Shown: positions 26,177-34,736 of the stretch, piece by piece | Layout: each line of letters begins with the position of its first letter | Numbering within the stretch: position 1 is the first letter of the stretch | DNA from: Betaproteobacteria bacterium | Lineage (GTDB): Bacteria; Pseudomonadota; Gammaproteobacteria; Burkholderiales; Eutrophovitaceae | Length of the DNA stretch: 64,000 nt | NCBI GenBank assembly: GCA_020354125.1 | Contig: CP070643.1 | Location: 2,929,773-2,993,772, forward strand | Reading direction: 5' to 3' | Program-made: the position numbers and the translations under genes | Notes under the pieces: generated by a model | Databases searched by the model: none | The model's input: the letters and a program-made list of their open reading frames with translations, nothing else | Told to the model about the DNA's origin: nothing

Positions 26177-27931
26177 ATGGTGAAGCAAACGATGCATTTC
26201 AAGCGCATCGCGGTATCTGCTACTGCGGTTGCGTTGCTCGGCACCGCGGGACTTGTCTCTGCTCAAGGTGTGGATCGGCTCGAGTCGACGCTGTATCCAA
26301 ACTATGTGACGGACGACATGCTGCTGAACGCCGACATAGACCACCAGAACTGGCTGCACTACGGCAAGGATTATCAGATGACCCGCTACAGTGCGCTGTC
26401 CGCGATCAACAGGGACAACGTGCGTAACCTGCGTCCGGTATGGAACCTGTCGTTTGGTGTTCTGGAAGGTCAGGACAGCCAGGCCGTTGCTGTTAACGGT
26501 ACGCTGTATGTAACCACTTCGTTCAACCGGGTTATCGCCGTTGATGGCGCGACCGGTGACATTATCTGGAAGTATGAGCGCGAGTTGCCGGGCGATGTGT
26601 TCCCGAAACTGTGCTGCGACGTGGTTAACCGTGGTGTCGCTGTCTACAAGAACAAGGTCTATCTGGCCACACTTGACGCGCACATCGTCGCCCTCGACAA
26701 CCAGACTGGAGAGGTTGTCTGGGACAAGAAAGCTGGTGATTACACCTACGCCGAGACGTTCACCGTCATGCCGCTGGCGGTCAACAACAAGATCGTATTC
26801 GGTACTGCTGGTGCCGAGTATGGCGTACGTGGCTGGCTGGCTGCTGTCAATGCCGACACCGGCGCGCCGGCCTGGAAGACCTACACCATCCCTGGCCCGG
26901 GCGAGCCCGGCAATGACACCTGGGGCGGTGATTCCTGGAAGTATGGTGGTGGTTCGACCTGGATCACCGGTTCCTACGACAAGGACACCAACCTGCTGTA
27001 CTGGCCGGTCGGTAACCCGGGTCCTGACTTCGACCGTCACGTGCGTCCTGGCGACAACCTGTTCAGCAACTCCGCAATCGTGGTCAACGCTGACAGCGGC
27101 AAGATCCAGAGCTACTTCAACTACACGCCGAATGATCCGTATGACTACGACGGCGTGAACGAGAACATTCTCGTGGATCTGGGCGGCAAGAAGCTGTGGC
27201 TGCACGGCGATCGTAACGGTCACGTCTACGGTATCGACCGCGTCAACACCCGTCGCACCAAGCACGGTCGTGAGCATCTCTGCGTATGGGTATCGCCGCT
27301 GCTGAGCGTTAACTACATCAAGGAGCCGCTTGATCCGCGCAAGAACAACTGCCGTCCGAACTACGATTGGCCGAAGATGGACGTTGTTTATGATCGCGTG
27401 ACGCGTAACATCGCTCCGTCGCTAGACGGTGGTAAGGAGTGGCACCCGATGGCGTACAGCCACCGCACCAAGATGACTTATGTGCCGGTCTACGACTTCA
27501 CCATGGACCTCCAGGCCAAGAAGATGGAATGGAAGCGTGGTGAGTGGTACCTCGGTGCCAAGGTCATCACCTTCAACGCCGGCGCGGGCCAGATCCAGGC
27601 CTATGACGGCGCAACCGGTAAGCGCGTTTGGGCCAAGTCGCAGAGCTGGCCGGCGACCAGTGGCTTGCTGGCCACGGCGGGTGGTCTTGCCTTCTACGGC
27701 GATCCTGATGGCCGCTTCAACGCCGTCAACGACGAGACCGGCGAGCACCTGTGGGCCTTCAACACCGGCTCCGGCGTCCACGGCAACCCGACCACCTACA
27801 CGAAAGAAGGCAAGCAATATGTCGCTATCGTGTACGGTGCCGGCGGTGGTGGTATCTGGCCGCTGTACTATGCGAACTTCCTGAAGACCCACACCAAAGG
27901 TGGCGGCCTGATGGTCTTCGCGGTTGACTGA
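26177..27931 (+). CDS. xoxF: Lanthanide-type PQQ-dependent alcohol dehydrogenase (XoxF-like)
   Basis: A 584-residue periplasmic quinoprotein. The signal peptide (about residues 8-29) is cleaved before QGV. Key features: adjacent C146 C147 forming the disulfide next to PQQ, E213 in GAEYG and N280 in VGNPGP as metal ligands, and D323-Y324-D325, where D323 is the catalytic base. The second Asp (D325) is the extra lanthanide ligand that calcium enzymes (MxaF) replace with Ala. Eight tryptophan-docking blade repeats are recognisable. Substrates in the family include methanol, ethanol and formaldehyde. GGGAGGTG precedes the ATG, and the gene has its own strong terminator. Codon use looks biased, fitting high expression. 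Confidence 0.9.
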   Translation: MVKQTMHFKRIAVSATAVALLGTAGLVSAQGVDRLESTLYPNYVTDDMLLNADIDHQNWLHYGKDYQMTRYSALSAINRDNVRNLRPVWNLSFGVLEGQDSQAVAVNGTLYVTTSFNRVIAVDGATGDIIWKYERELPGDVFPKLCCDVVNRGVAVYKNKVYLATLDAHIVALDNQTGEVVWDKKAGDYTYAETFTVMPLAVNNKIVFGTAGAEYGVRGWLAAVNADTGAPAWKTYTIPGPGEPGNDTWGGDSWKYGGGSTWITGSYDKDTNLLYWPVGNPGPDFDRHVRPGDNLFSNSAIVVNADSGKIQSYFNYTPNDPYDYDGVNENILVDLGGKKLWLHGDRNGHVYGIDRVNTRRTKHGREHLCVWVSPLLSVNYIKEPLDPRKNNCRPNYDWPKMDVVYDRVTRNIAPSLDGGKEWHPMAYSHRTKMTYVPVYDFTMDLQAKKMEWKRGEWYLGAKVITFNAGAGQIQAYDGATGKRVWAKSQSWPATSGLLATAGGLAFYGDPDGRFNAVNDETGEHLWAFNTGSGVHGNPTTYTKEGKQYVAIVYGAGGGGIWPLYYANFLKTHTKGGGLMVFAVD

Positions 27932-27976
27932 TCGTCACCGGGAAACCACAAGAAGTAAACGCAAAAAGCAGTAATG

Positions 27977-28013
27977 ACAAGGGGGGGCGTGAAGCGCCCT
28001 CCCTTGTTTTTTG
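27977..28013 (+). terminator. Strong intrinsic terminator after the dehydrogenase gene
   Basis: A 13-base stem (with one G-T pair) joining acaagggggggcg at 27977-27989 to cgccctcccttgt at 27995-28007, loop of five bases, then a T-run. It uncouples xoxF from xoxJ. Confidence 0.9.
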
Positions 28014-28112
28014 TGTGTAGCAGTATTCCGCCGCTGTCATCCGGCGGAACTTGGCGCGCGTTTAAGGATCATTAGACGACCAATATTGATTAACGCGCCT
28101 GAGGAGAGAGTT

Positions 28113-28955
28113 TTGAGAAAGCAACGTTTGGTAATCGGGCTGGCGGCTGCGCTGGCCTTTTTCGGGAGTGCTGCGGTCCAGGCACAGGAAGCATCCGAGC
28201 CCGTCGACGTCCTGGAAAAATCCAAAGCGCGAGGCAAGCTGATCGCTTGCGCTGACCCATACGGGTTCCCTTATGCGGCCCGGAATCAGAATCCTCCGGG
28301 TTTCGATGTCGAAATCCTGCAGGCACTGGCCAAGCGCGGCGGTATGGAACTGGAAATGTATTGGGCCGACACTGGCACTCGTGGCGGTATGTCGCGGGCC
28401 CTGCGAAATTCCATGATGAAGGGACGCTGTGACATTTTTGCCGGCGTCTCCGATAGCGGCGACGACGACATTCTGATGGGCAAGCTGGCTTTCACTGACC
28501 CCTATTTGGGCATGGGTTACATCCTGGTGGTACAGAACAAAGCCGCCAATATGAAGACTATCGAGGAGATCTCAGCGGCGGGAATGAAGATCGGCGTGCA
28601 AATGTCGACTCCGATCGATGCATATCTTCACGACAACGAGATCCCGCGCGAACTCTACCCGGACAATCCTCGCGTGATGCGCGGTATGGCCAGAGGCGAG
28701 ATCGATGCGGCATTAGTTTGGGCGACCGTGCTGACCAATGCCCAGCGCAAGTATCCGGATGCGACATTCAAGATGGCTGAGGGTTATGTTCCAGTGGAAA
28801 ACCAACAATGGGACCTCAATTATCTGGTGCGCAAGCGCGACAAATCGATGATGCAATTCATCAATGAAGGTATTCAAGAGTTGCTCGATAATGGCAAGAT
28901 CAAAGAGATTGTAGAAAGCTATGGCGTGCCGTTTTACCCGCCTTTCTCGTCATAG
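28113..28955 (+). CDS. xoxJ: XoxJ-like periplasmic substrate-binding protein
   Basis: A 280-residue family 3 solute-binding protein. A signal peptide (GLAAALAFFGSAAVQA) is followed by LIACADPYGFPYAARN, GFDVEILQALAKR and the hinge segment DPYLGMGYILVV. Family members encoded beside xoxF (MoxJ/XoxJ) are thought to help maturation of the dehydrogenase rather than to transport a nutrient. The start is TTG, with GAGGAGAG five bases upstream. It is followed 23 bases later by the cytochrome gene. Confidence 0.85.
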   Translation: MRKQRLVIGLAAALAFFGSAAVQAQEASEPVDVLEKSKARGKLIACADPYGFPYAARNQNPPGFDVEILQALAKRGGMELEMYWADTGTRGGMSRALRNSMMKGRCDIFAGVSDSGDDDILMGKLAFTDPYLGMGYILVVQNKAANMKTIEEISAAGMKIGVQMSTPIDAYLHDNEIPRELYPDNPRVMRGMARGEIDAALVWATVLTNAQRKYPDATFKMAEGYVPVENQQWDLNYLVRKRDKSMMQFINEGIQELLDNGKIKEIVESYGVPFYPPFSS

Positions 28956-28978
28956 GCATTTAGTGGAGGGACGTAACA

Positions 28979-29470
28979 ATGTTAATTAACTGGTTCAAGA
29001 CGGTGCCTGCTCGTGCGGCCGGTTACGCACTGGCGGTGATCACTGTTGGCGTGTTGACGGGCACGCTGCTCTCTTCGCCGGCAGTCGCCCAGCACAAGGC
29101 GAATGAGTCCGACATGGAGGTGCCTACCAACGACATGGAGGTCGTCGAATTTGGCCGGGCCAAGTATGCCCAGCGCTGCTCGTTCTGCCATGGCGGCGAT
29201 GGCCATGGCGGTAAAGGGCCATGCCTGAGCTGTGGCAAATTCGCCTATATCGGCAATACCAACGCCGAAATCTACGCGACGATCGCTGGCGGTCTGCCCA
29301 ACCGGTCGCTTGGTGGAACGATGGGTGCCTTCGGCACGACGATGACGGCAGATGAAATACTCGCCGTGCTGACTTTCCTGCGTTGGGAGGAAAAGCGCCG
29401 CATTTCTGCTGGTGAGATTCCCGATCCGGCGAAGGACGCATCAAACCAAATACTGGTCTTTCCCGAATAG
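28979..29470 (+). CDS. xoxG: Periplasmic c-type cytochrome, XoxG-like
   Basis: A 163-residue monohaem cytochrome. After a signal peptide (ending SSPAVA), the haem site is C67-SF-C70-H71, and MGAFGTTM supplies the likely methionine axial ligand. There is a second cysteine pair, C82 and C85 in GPCLSCGKF. Position after xoxF and xoxJ makes it the probable electron acceptor from the PQQ dehydrogenase. GGAGGGACG precedes the ATG. Confidence 0.88.
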   Translation: MLINWFKTVPARAAGYALAVITVGVLTGTLLSSPAVAQHKANESDMEVPTNDMEVVEFGRAKYAQRCSFCHGGDGHGGKGPCLSCGKFAYIGNTNAEIYATIAGGLPNRSLGGTMGAFGTTMTADEILAVLTFLRWEEKRRISAGEIPDPAKDASNQILVFPE

Positions 29471-29524
29471 TCGTCACGAATCGAACAGGTCCTGGCCTTC
29501 GCAAAGGTGGGATCACCGAAAAGC

Positions 29525-29550
29525 AAAGGCCGGCATATGCCGGTCTTTTC
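29525..29550. terminator. Bidirectional terminator between the cytochrome gene and dut
   Basis: A palindrome centred on 29536/29537 (aaaggccggcat / atgccggtcttt, one G-T pair), flanked by A on the left and T on the right, placed between convergent genes. It should stop transcription from both sides. Confidence 0.75.
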
Positions 29551-29577
29551 GTTTGTCTGCAGGCCGCGGCGCCGGCT

Positions 29578-30027
29578 TCAGCTTTTTCCGGTGCTGCCGA
29601 AACCACCAGCGCCGCGGTCACTTTCGTCAAACGTCTCCACTACATTGAACGAGACTTGCACCACGGGCACCACGACGAGTTGGGCAATTCGTTCCAGTGG
29701 CTTGAGCTCGAACGCCTCGGTCCCGCGGTTCCATACCGAGACAAAAATCTGGCCCTGATAGTCCGAATCAATCAGGCCGACCAGGTTGCCAAGCACGATG
29801 CCGTGTTTGTGACCGAGGCCGGAACGCGGCAAGATCACCGCTGCCAGACCGGGATCGGCGATGTGGATCGCAATGCCGCCCGGCACCAGCGTAGTCTCGC
29901 CGGGTTTGATCGAGATGGTTTCGTCGATACAGGCTCTCAGATCCAGCCCGGCCGAACCCGTCGTCGCGTACTGCGGCATGTTCGCCTTCAGACGCGGATC
30001 GAGTATCCGCACATCGATTTGCGTCAT
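29578..30027 (-). CDS. dut: dUTP diphosphatase
   Basis: A 149-residue trimeric dUTPase that keeps uracil out of DNA and supplies dUMP. The five family motifs are visible: [10 protein letters not shown] (1), [11 protein letters not shown] (2), [12 protein letters not shown] (3), [12 protein letters not shown] (4) and the C-terminal arm [10 protein letters not shown] (5). Full length. It lies 24 bases downstream of coaBC, the same arrangement as in many Gammaproteobacteria, and is probably co-transcribed. Confidence 0.97.
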   Translation of the reverse strand: MTQIDVRILDPRLKANMPQYATTGSAGLDLRACIDETISIKPGETTLVPGGIAIHIADPGLAAVILPRSGLGHKHGIVLGNLVGLIDSDYQGQIFVSVWNRGTEAFELKPLERIAQLVVVPVVQVSFNVVETFDESDRGAGGFGSTGKS

Positions 30028-30051
30028 GTTTGCCGAACCAATCCTGGTGAC

Positions 30052-31266
30052 TTAGCGGGTCGTAACTGAGCTTCGGGCCGGTTTGTATAGCCGCGTGATG
30101 TGCCGGATCAAGCCGCGCGCCTGATGCAGTTTGGAACTGCGCGGCAGGCGATGCGCGCCGTCGTCGTCGATCAGAATAAGCTCGTTTTCCTCGCTGCCAA
30201 AAGCATCCTGGACCAGATTGGCGGCAATCAGTGGGATATTCTTGCGCCGGCGTTTTTCCGCCGCGTGTGATTCCACGTTCTGGCTTTCGGCGGAGAAGCC
30301 GACACAGAAGGGCGCATCCTTGCGCGCTGCTACGGATTCGAGGATATCCGGATTCGGCTCCAACTCGAGTGTCAAACCGGTACCGGGCTTTTTCTTGATC
30401 TTGTGTTCCTGGCGGTTGCTGACTCGATAATCCGCGACTGCCGCGACTGCGACCAGAATATCGCATTCCGACAGGCGTTCCATCACTGCATCGTGCATTT
30501 GTTGGGCGGTGATAACGTCGACCACCGAAACGTTGGCTGGTGGCTGCATGCCAGTCCTGCCAGAAATCAGCGTCACTTGAGCACCGGCCTCATGCGCGGC
30601 GCGCGCGACTGAATAACCCATGCGTCCCGAACTGAGATTGGTGATACCGCGCACCGCATCGATCGGCTCATAAGTGGGTCCGGCAGTGACCAGAATACGC
30701 GCACCAGCGAGCAATTTCGGCTGAAACCAGGCAACAATCGATTCGACGATCTGGTCCGGCTCGGACATGCGGCCCATGCCGTTCTCGCCACAGGCCTGAT
30801 CGCCACTGGCAGGCCCCTCGATGATGATCCCATCGGCACGGAGCTGTTCGACATTACGCCGCGTGGCAGGGTTCTCCCACATCTGCCGGTTCATGGCCGG
30901 TGCGACCATGAGGGGACAGTCCCGCGCGATGCACAATGTCGCCAGCAGGTCATCGGCCGCACCATGCACCAGCTTCGCCATGAAGTCGGCGGTAGCAGGC
31001 GCCACCACAATCAGGTCGCGATCGCGCGAAAGCTCGATATGCGGCATGCCGTTGCTGATGCTGTCATCCCACATGCTGGTGTAAACCGGTTTGCCGGTCA
31101 GGGCCTGCAGCGTCATTGGCGATATGAAGCGGCAGGCCGCATCGGTCATCACCACCTGCACATCGGCGCCTTGTTTAATTAGTCCGCGTGCCAGGTCGGC
31201 CGCTTTGTACGCCGCTATACCTCCAGTCAGCCCCAAAAGAATCCGTTTTTCAGCAAGTTCGGTCAT
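30052..31266 (-). CDS. coaBC: Bifunctional phosphopantothenoylcysteine decarboxylase / phosphopantothenate-cysteine ligase
   Basis: A 404-residue coenzyme A enzyme. The N-terminal FMN-dependent decarboxylase shows LLGLTGGIAAYKAADL, the substrate motif APAMNRQMW and CGENGMGRM with the catalytic Cys. The C-terminal ligase begins at about 190 (ILVTAGPTYEPIDAVRGI, then LSSGRMGYSVA) and contains KIKKKPG. Full length, with no fusion or lost residue. The gene precedes dut and would be transcribed from the intergenic region next to the repeat island. Confidence 0.96.
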   Translation of the reverse strand: MTELAEKRILLGLTGGIAAYKAADLARGLIKQGADVQVVMTDAACRFISPMTLQALTGKPVYTSMWDDSISNGMPHIELSRDRDLIVVAPATADFMAKLVHGAADDLLATLCIARDCPLMVAPAMNRQMWENPATRRNVEQLRADGIIIEGPASGDQACGENGMGRMSEPDQIVESIVAWFQPKLLAGARILVTAGPTYEPIDAVRGITNLSSGRMGYSVARAAHEAGAQVTLISGRTGMQPPANVSVVDVITAQQMHDAVMERLSECDILVAVAAVADYRVSNRQEHKIKKKPGTGLTLELEPNPDILESVAARKDAPFCVGFSAESQNVESHAAEKRRRKNIPLIAANLVQDAFGSEENELILIDDDGAHRLPRSSKLHQARGLIRHITRLYKPARSSVTTR

Positions 31267-31476
31267 TTAGCCAGTCGCAACAACTTGACAGGGATGAAGT
31301 GTAAACTCTTGTTGCATAATGGGAAAGCACTAGAACCTATCTCATGATCGATCGCACGATGCGTTGCGTTCAGAACACGATGGCCGCAAGGCGGCCGTTT
31401 CGATTAGACCCGATGCAGTCAATACCGATCGTATTGACAAGCCGAACAACACAGCGGAAGCGTGTGCGACCGCGCA

Positions 31477-31535
31477 GGGAGGAGCAGGGGCCGGCGAAGC
31501 CTGGAGCAGGGCCCCACGGTTTCGTGGGATGCGAC
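31477..31535 (+). repeat. REP-like palindromes inside the 680-base element
   Basis: 31477-31492 is gggaggagcaggggcc. Next to it 31503-31535 has ggagcaggg, a hairpin (cccacg / cgtggg), then atgcgac. The same layout recurs at 58323-58357. Confidence 0.75.
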
Positions 31536-31701
31536 GGAGTAGCCGGTCGTGAAGCGTTGCCGCCGGCCTTCGCGCGCCTTCGCGGTCAGATCCCCACAGG
31601 GGCCCCTCTTCCTCGCTGCAACGCGCGTTGGCTTGCCAATGGATGCGACCCCGGAGCGGGATGCAGCGCGCGGCGAAGGCGCATTCGTTTGCGCACTTTC
31701 G

Positions 31702-31729
31702 CGATCAATCCCCAAGGGGCCCCTGCTCC
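31702..31729 (-). repeat. REP-like palindrome, reverse orientation
   Basis: The complement reads ggagcaggggcccc, tt, gggg, then attgatcg. It shares the ggagcagggg-hairpin design with the plus-strand copies. Confidence 0.7.
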
Positions 31730-32134
31730 GCGCTCCAGTGCGCGGCGTAACCCGGCGGGATGGCGGCTGCGACTTGGTACGCGAAGCGCTGGTGCGGGAG
31801 CAGACGCATAAGCCCCGGTTCAAAGTCGTATTCGCAGCCTGTGCGCCCCTGCCCGCTCCACTGTTCGAGAGTCCGAATCCGGGGCGCAGTTTTCGCCCCC
31901 GGCGTTGTTGCTCACTCCTTGTTTGGACCGGCCAAACGGCCTCGCTTGCGCCTAGCCGGAAGCGAAAATTGTTGCCATCGCACGCGCGAGCGATTATGAG
32001 ATAGGTTCTAAGCAAGCTCTATCCAGATCAAAAAGGCAATGCGTCATCGGAGGCAGTGGTGCGAGCGCTAATCATCCATGTTGACGTTTCGAATAGCGGC
32101 GATATTGGTTTGGTTGCAGTCAGCGATGATAAAG

Positions 32135-34420
32135 TTATTGCGCAGCCGGCGTTTCCGGCAGCCCGGCCTTGCGCAGTCCGTCGACGACGTACCGCTGGAT
32201 AAAATCGGGGCTGAAATTCCACCGCTTGTACAGTAGTGCAACTCCCTCGACCGACGCGTCGGGGAACGAGTTGCGCGCCAAAGCTACGGCTTGCTCGGCC
32301 TCCTCTTGTCGGCCGGCAGTCGCGTAAACGTACGCCAAAACGCAATAAGAGATGTAATCGTCCGGGCTGATGTTTTTTTGAGCCGCGGTAATGGCTTCGT
32401 CGAACTCGCCCCTGACCAAGTGGTACTTTGCCACGGGGTACCAGTACCAGCTAGGATGCATGGGGTTCAGCGTCATTGCCTTGCGCATCAACGCGACCCC
32501 ACGATCCCAATCGACAGTGTAAGTATAGTACTCGGCGAGAACGGCAGTTACGTCGGTATTGTTGGGATTGAGGGCTATCGCCGTCTCGGTCTCTTCTCTG
32601 AAGGCATCTATCTCACCCCGAAAATAATGTGAAACCGCCATGCCAAAATGGGCCATTTGGTTGGTTGGATCGAGCCTGATTGCCTCCTGGGCCGCGCGGA
32701 GACCGAGTTGAAGATGTTCCGGTCCTGGAGCTAATCCATATGCGTATCCAAAACTGTAGACGTAAGCCAGCCACGCCCAAGCGGCGACATAGCTCGGGTC
32801 GGCCTCAACCGCTCGCTTGAGACAGTCGAGCACGATTCGGTGAGATTCGGCGTTAGGAGTCCGTTGAAAGTCTTGAGCCAGAAGCACGCATTCATATGCT
32901 TGGAGGCTGCCGGTAAGACTCTTCTTTGCCTGCCAACGATTGGTGCGCGAAAGAACGCCCGAGTGGCCTGCAATTGTCGCAACGACCTGATTAGAAATTT
33001 CATCTTGGATGCCGAAAATATTCTCGGCCGTGAGATCAGCCTCGTAGGTCTCAGCCCACAGATGCGATCCGGTGCTCCCATCGAGCAACTGGGTGGTGAC
33101 TCGCACCGTATTCGTGGCCTTGCGAACGCTGCCTTCCAAAACATAACGAACACGGAGTTCGCTGGCGATCTTTCTGACATCTCGGGATTGATCTTTGTAT
33201 TGAAAAGTCGAATTGCGGGCGATAACGAACAGGTCCCGAAAGCGCGCGAGATCCGAGATAATCTGTTCCGTAATGCCGTCCGCAAAATAGTCCTGCTCAG
33301 GGTCGCCACTCATGTTGGTGAATGGCAGGACTGCAATTGATGGACCATCGGGGACTGCCGGTTGGTGCTGAGGAGTGGTCTGCGACACCGAAGAAATTTC
33401 CACATCTTCGACGCGCCAAAGAACACTGCCGAGAAAGATTACGGCCAGGATTGCGGCGCTAGCAAGAAATCCAATCGTGGTGATCAACCGCCGACTTCTC
33501 TTGACGGGCGCCGGATCCTTGGCCGAGCGTCCAGCTTTCTCAGATCTCGTGTTGGTTGCGGAGGTGAGTTCTGACCCCACTACTCTGGCCGGCAGGCTTC
33601 CGGCCGTGCTGTTTTCAACGTTCGTTGAGGCAGCCTGTCGCTCAAGATTCGCTCTTAAATGCTCAGTACTCTCCAAGGGTGTAATGTCATCATGCGCGCG
33701 AAGTGTGCGATGCAATCGTTGGTATGCCGCTCGCGATTCTGCGGTGCGGCCCGCTGTAGACAGCGCGCTCATCAATGCTTGACAGAGCTCCTCTGCCGTT
33801 GGAACGGCCTCCGCAGCTCTTTCCAACAGTACAATTGCCGCATCGATTTCACCGTTCTCATGCAGCGCTGCGCTCGTTTGTCGGATGCAGCGTAGGAATC
33901 GACTGTGCAGCCGTTCGCGCAAGGAGATAATCGCGGGAGGATCGGACTCGCCGGCGAGAAACGGTCCCCGATAGAGCGCGATTAGTCGCTCAGCTAACCG
34001 ATGATCGATCGTCTTGGTGGTCTCCGAGCTTGCGAGACAACTGTCCAGAATCGACTCGAACTCAGCTACGTCCCACCATACATGTGCAGGGTCCAGACTT
34101 AGCTGCCGATTACTAAGGCGCAGGGCGTCCTGTCCAAGTAGTTGTCGCAGGCGATACAGGGTGCTGGCAAACGCGGTTTGCGCCGCATCGCCTTCCGAGT
34201 CAGGCCACAACGTGTCAAGAAGGCCATCCAGGGGGACATCTTGGGCACCGAGGGCAATCAGTGTCTTGAGTAGCGCGACGGGCTTTGGTTGCCCAAGCTG
34301 TGCTATAGAATCGCCGCTAGCGTCTTCGATTCGGAAACGCCCGAGGCAATATACGCGGATAGTAGGCCCTTTGTGCATGGATGTTCTCACGACGGCTGGG
34401 TCGATCAAGGGATAATACAT
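32135..34420 (-). CDS. BTAD-domain regulator with membrane helix, TolB-like domain and TPR repeats
   Basis: A 761-residue protein. Residues about 20-260 hold a winged-helix-like segment (VYCLGRFRIED...PKPVALLKTLIALG...LDGLLDTLWPD) and a bacterial transcriptional activator helical domain. One membrane helix follows (about 320-345). Then a TolB-like N-terminal domain, SIAVLPFTNMSGDPEQDYFADGITEQ, and a series of TPR helices to the end. This resembles adenylate-cyclase-like regulators with the cyclase domain absent. The C-terminal half is presumably periplasmic. Internal ATG at 34378 is an alternative start. Confidence 0.82.
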   Translation of the reverse strand: MYYPLIDPAVVRTSMHKGPTIRVYCLGRFRIEDASGDSIAQLGQPKPVALLKTLIALGAQDVPLDGLLDTLWPDSEGDAAQTAFASTLYRLRQLLGQDALRLSNRQLSLDPAHVWWDVAEFESILDSCLASSETTKTIDHRLAERLIALYRGPFLAGESDPPAIISLRERLHSRFLRCIRQTSAALHENGEIDAAIVLLERAAEAVPTAEELCQALMSALSTAGRTAESRAAYQRLHRTLRAHDDITPLESTEHLRANLERQAASTNVENSTAGSLPARVVGSELTSATNTRSEKAGRSAKDPAPVKRSRRLITTIGFLASAAILAVIFLGSVLWRVEDVEISSVSQTTPQHQPAVPDGPSIAVLPFTNMSGDPEQDYFADGITEQIISDLARFRDLFVIARNSTFQYKDQSRDVRKIASELRVRYVLEGSVRKATNTVRVTTQLLDGSTGSHLWAETYEADLTAENIFGIQDEISNQVVATIAGHSGVLSRTNRWQAKKSLTGSLQAYECVLLAQDFQRTPNAESHRIVLDCLKRAVEADPSYVAAWAWLAYVYSFGYAYGLAPGPEHLQLGLRAAQEAIRLDPTNQMAHFGMAVSHYFRGEIDAFREETETAIALNPNNTDVTAVLAEYYTYTVDWDRGVALMRKAMTLNPMHPSWYWYPVAKYHLVRGEFDEAITAAQKNISPDDYISYCVLAYVYATAGRQEEAEQAVALARNSFPDASVEGVALLYKRWNFSPDFIQRYVVDGLRKAGLPETPAAQ

Positions 34421-34736
34421 CTACAGCGGTGATCTCTTCCATCGGTACGTGGTCGCAGGCATTGACGCGCCGCTAGGTACGAGTATGAACAGTCTGTCCC
34501 GGGTCATCTGAGAAAGCGACATGTTGTTTGGCCTAACGGAATCAGATGCTCCTGGCGTGTGCAACGCGAACGAAAGAGTGATCGCGTACCTTTGGTATGG
34601 CCCCGCGTGCATGGAGCGGCGCAGCGAATGGCGCTACCTGTCACGATAGATAAGCGAGGGACAAGCGAGCACGCAATCCAACAATTGGGGGTGCGCAGTC
34701 GCTCTTTCAGCAAACTGGTAGTCGAAGAATTATTCG
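34421..34736. other. Intergenic region between divergent genes
   Basis: About 316 bases between the regulator and the amidohydrolase. It must hold their promoters. No convincing gene, hairpin or repeat was found. Confidence 0.5.

Larger units (their letters stand above)
31331..32010. mobile_element. 680-base non-autonomous element with 20-base terminal inverted repeats
   Basis: The ends are 31331-31350 and 31991-32010, matching as inverted repeats at 19 of 20 bases (tagaacctatctcat...). The innermost dinucleotide outside gaacc is TA on both sides. Open frames inside are arginine-, proline- and serine-rich and lack transposase motifs, so it would need a transposase from elsewhere. The interior carries several REP-like palindromes. 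It lies between the coaBC start and the BTAD regulator stop. Confidence 0.7.

Noticed and set aside
26066..27277. A 403-codon open frame antisense to the alcohol dehydrogenase gene
   Set aside because: Its product is an unstructured Val/Ala/Arg-rich string with no family motif, produced by codon bias of xoxF on the opposite strand.
31344..32015. Open frames on both strands within the inverted-repeat element
   Set aside because: Composition is Arg/Pro/Ser-rich with no transposase or DDE motif, and the frames overlap each other; taken as non-coding.
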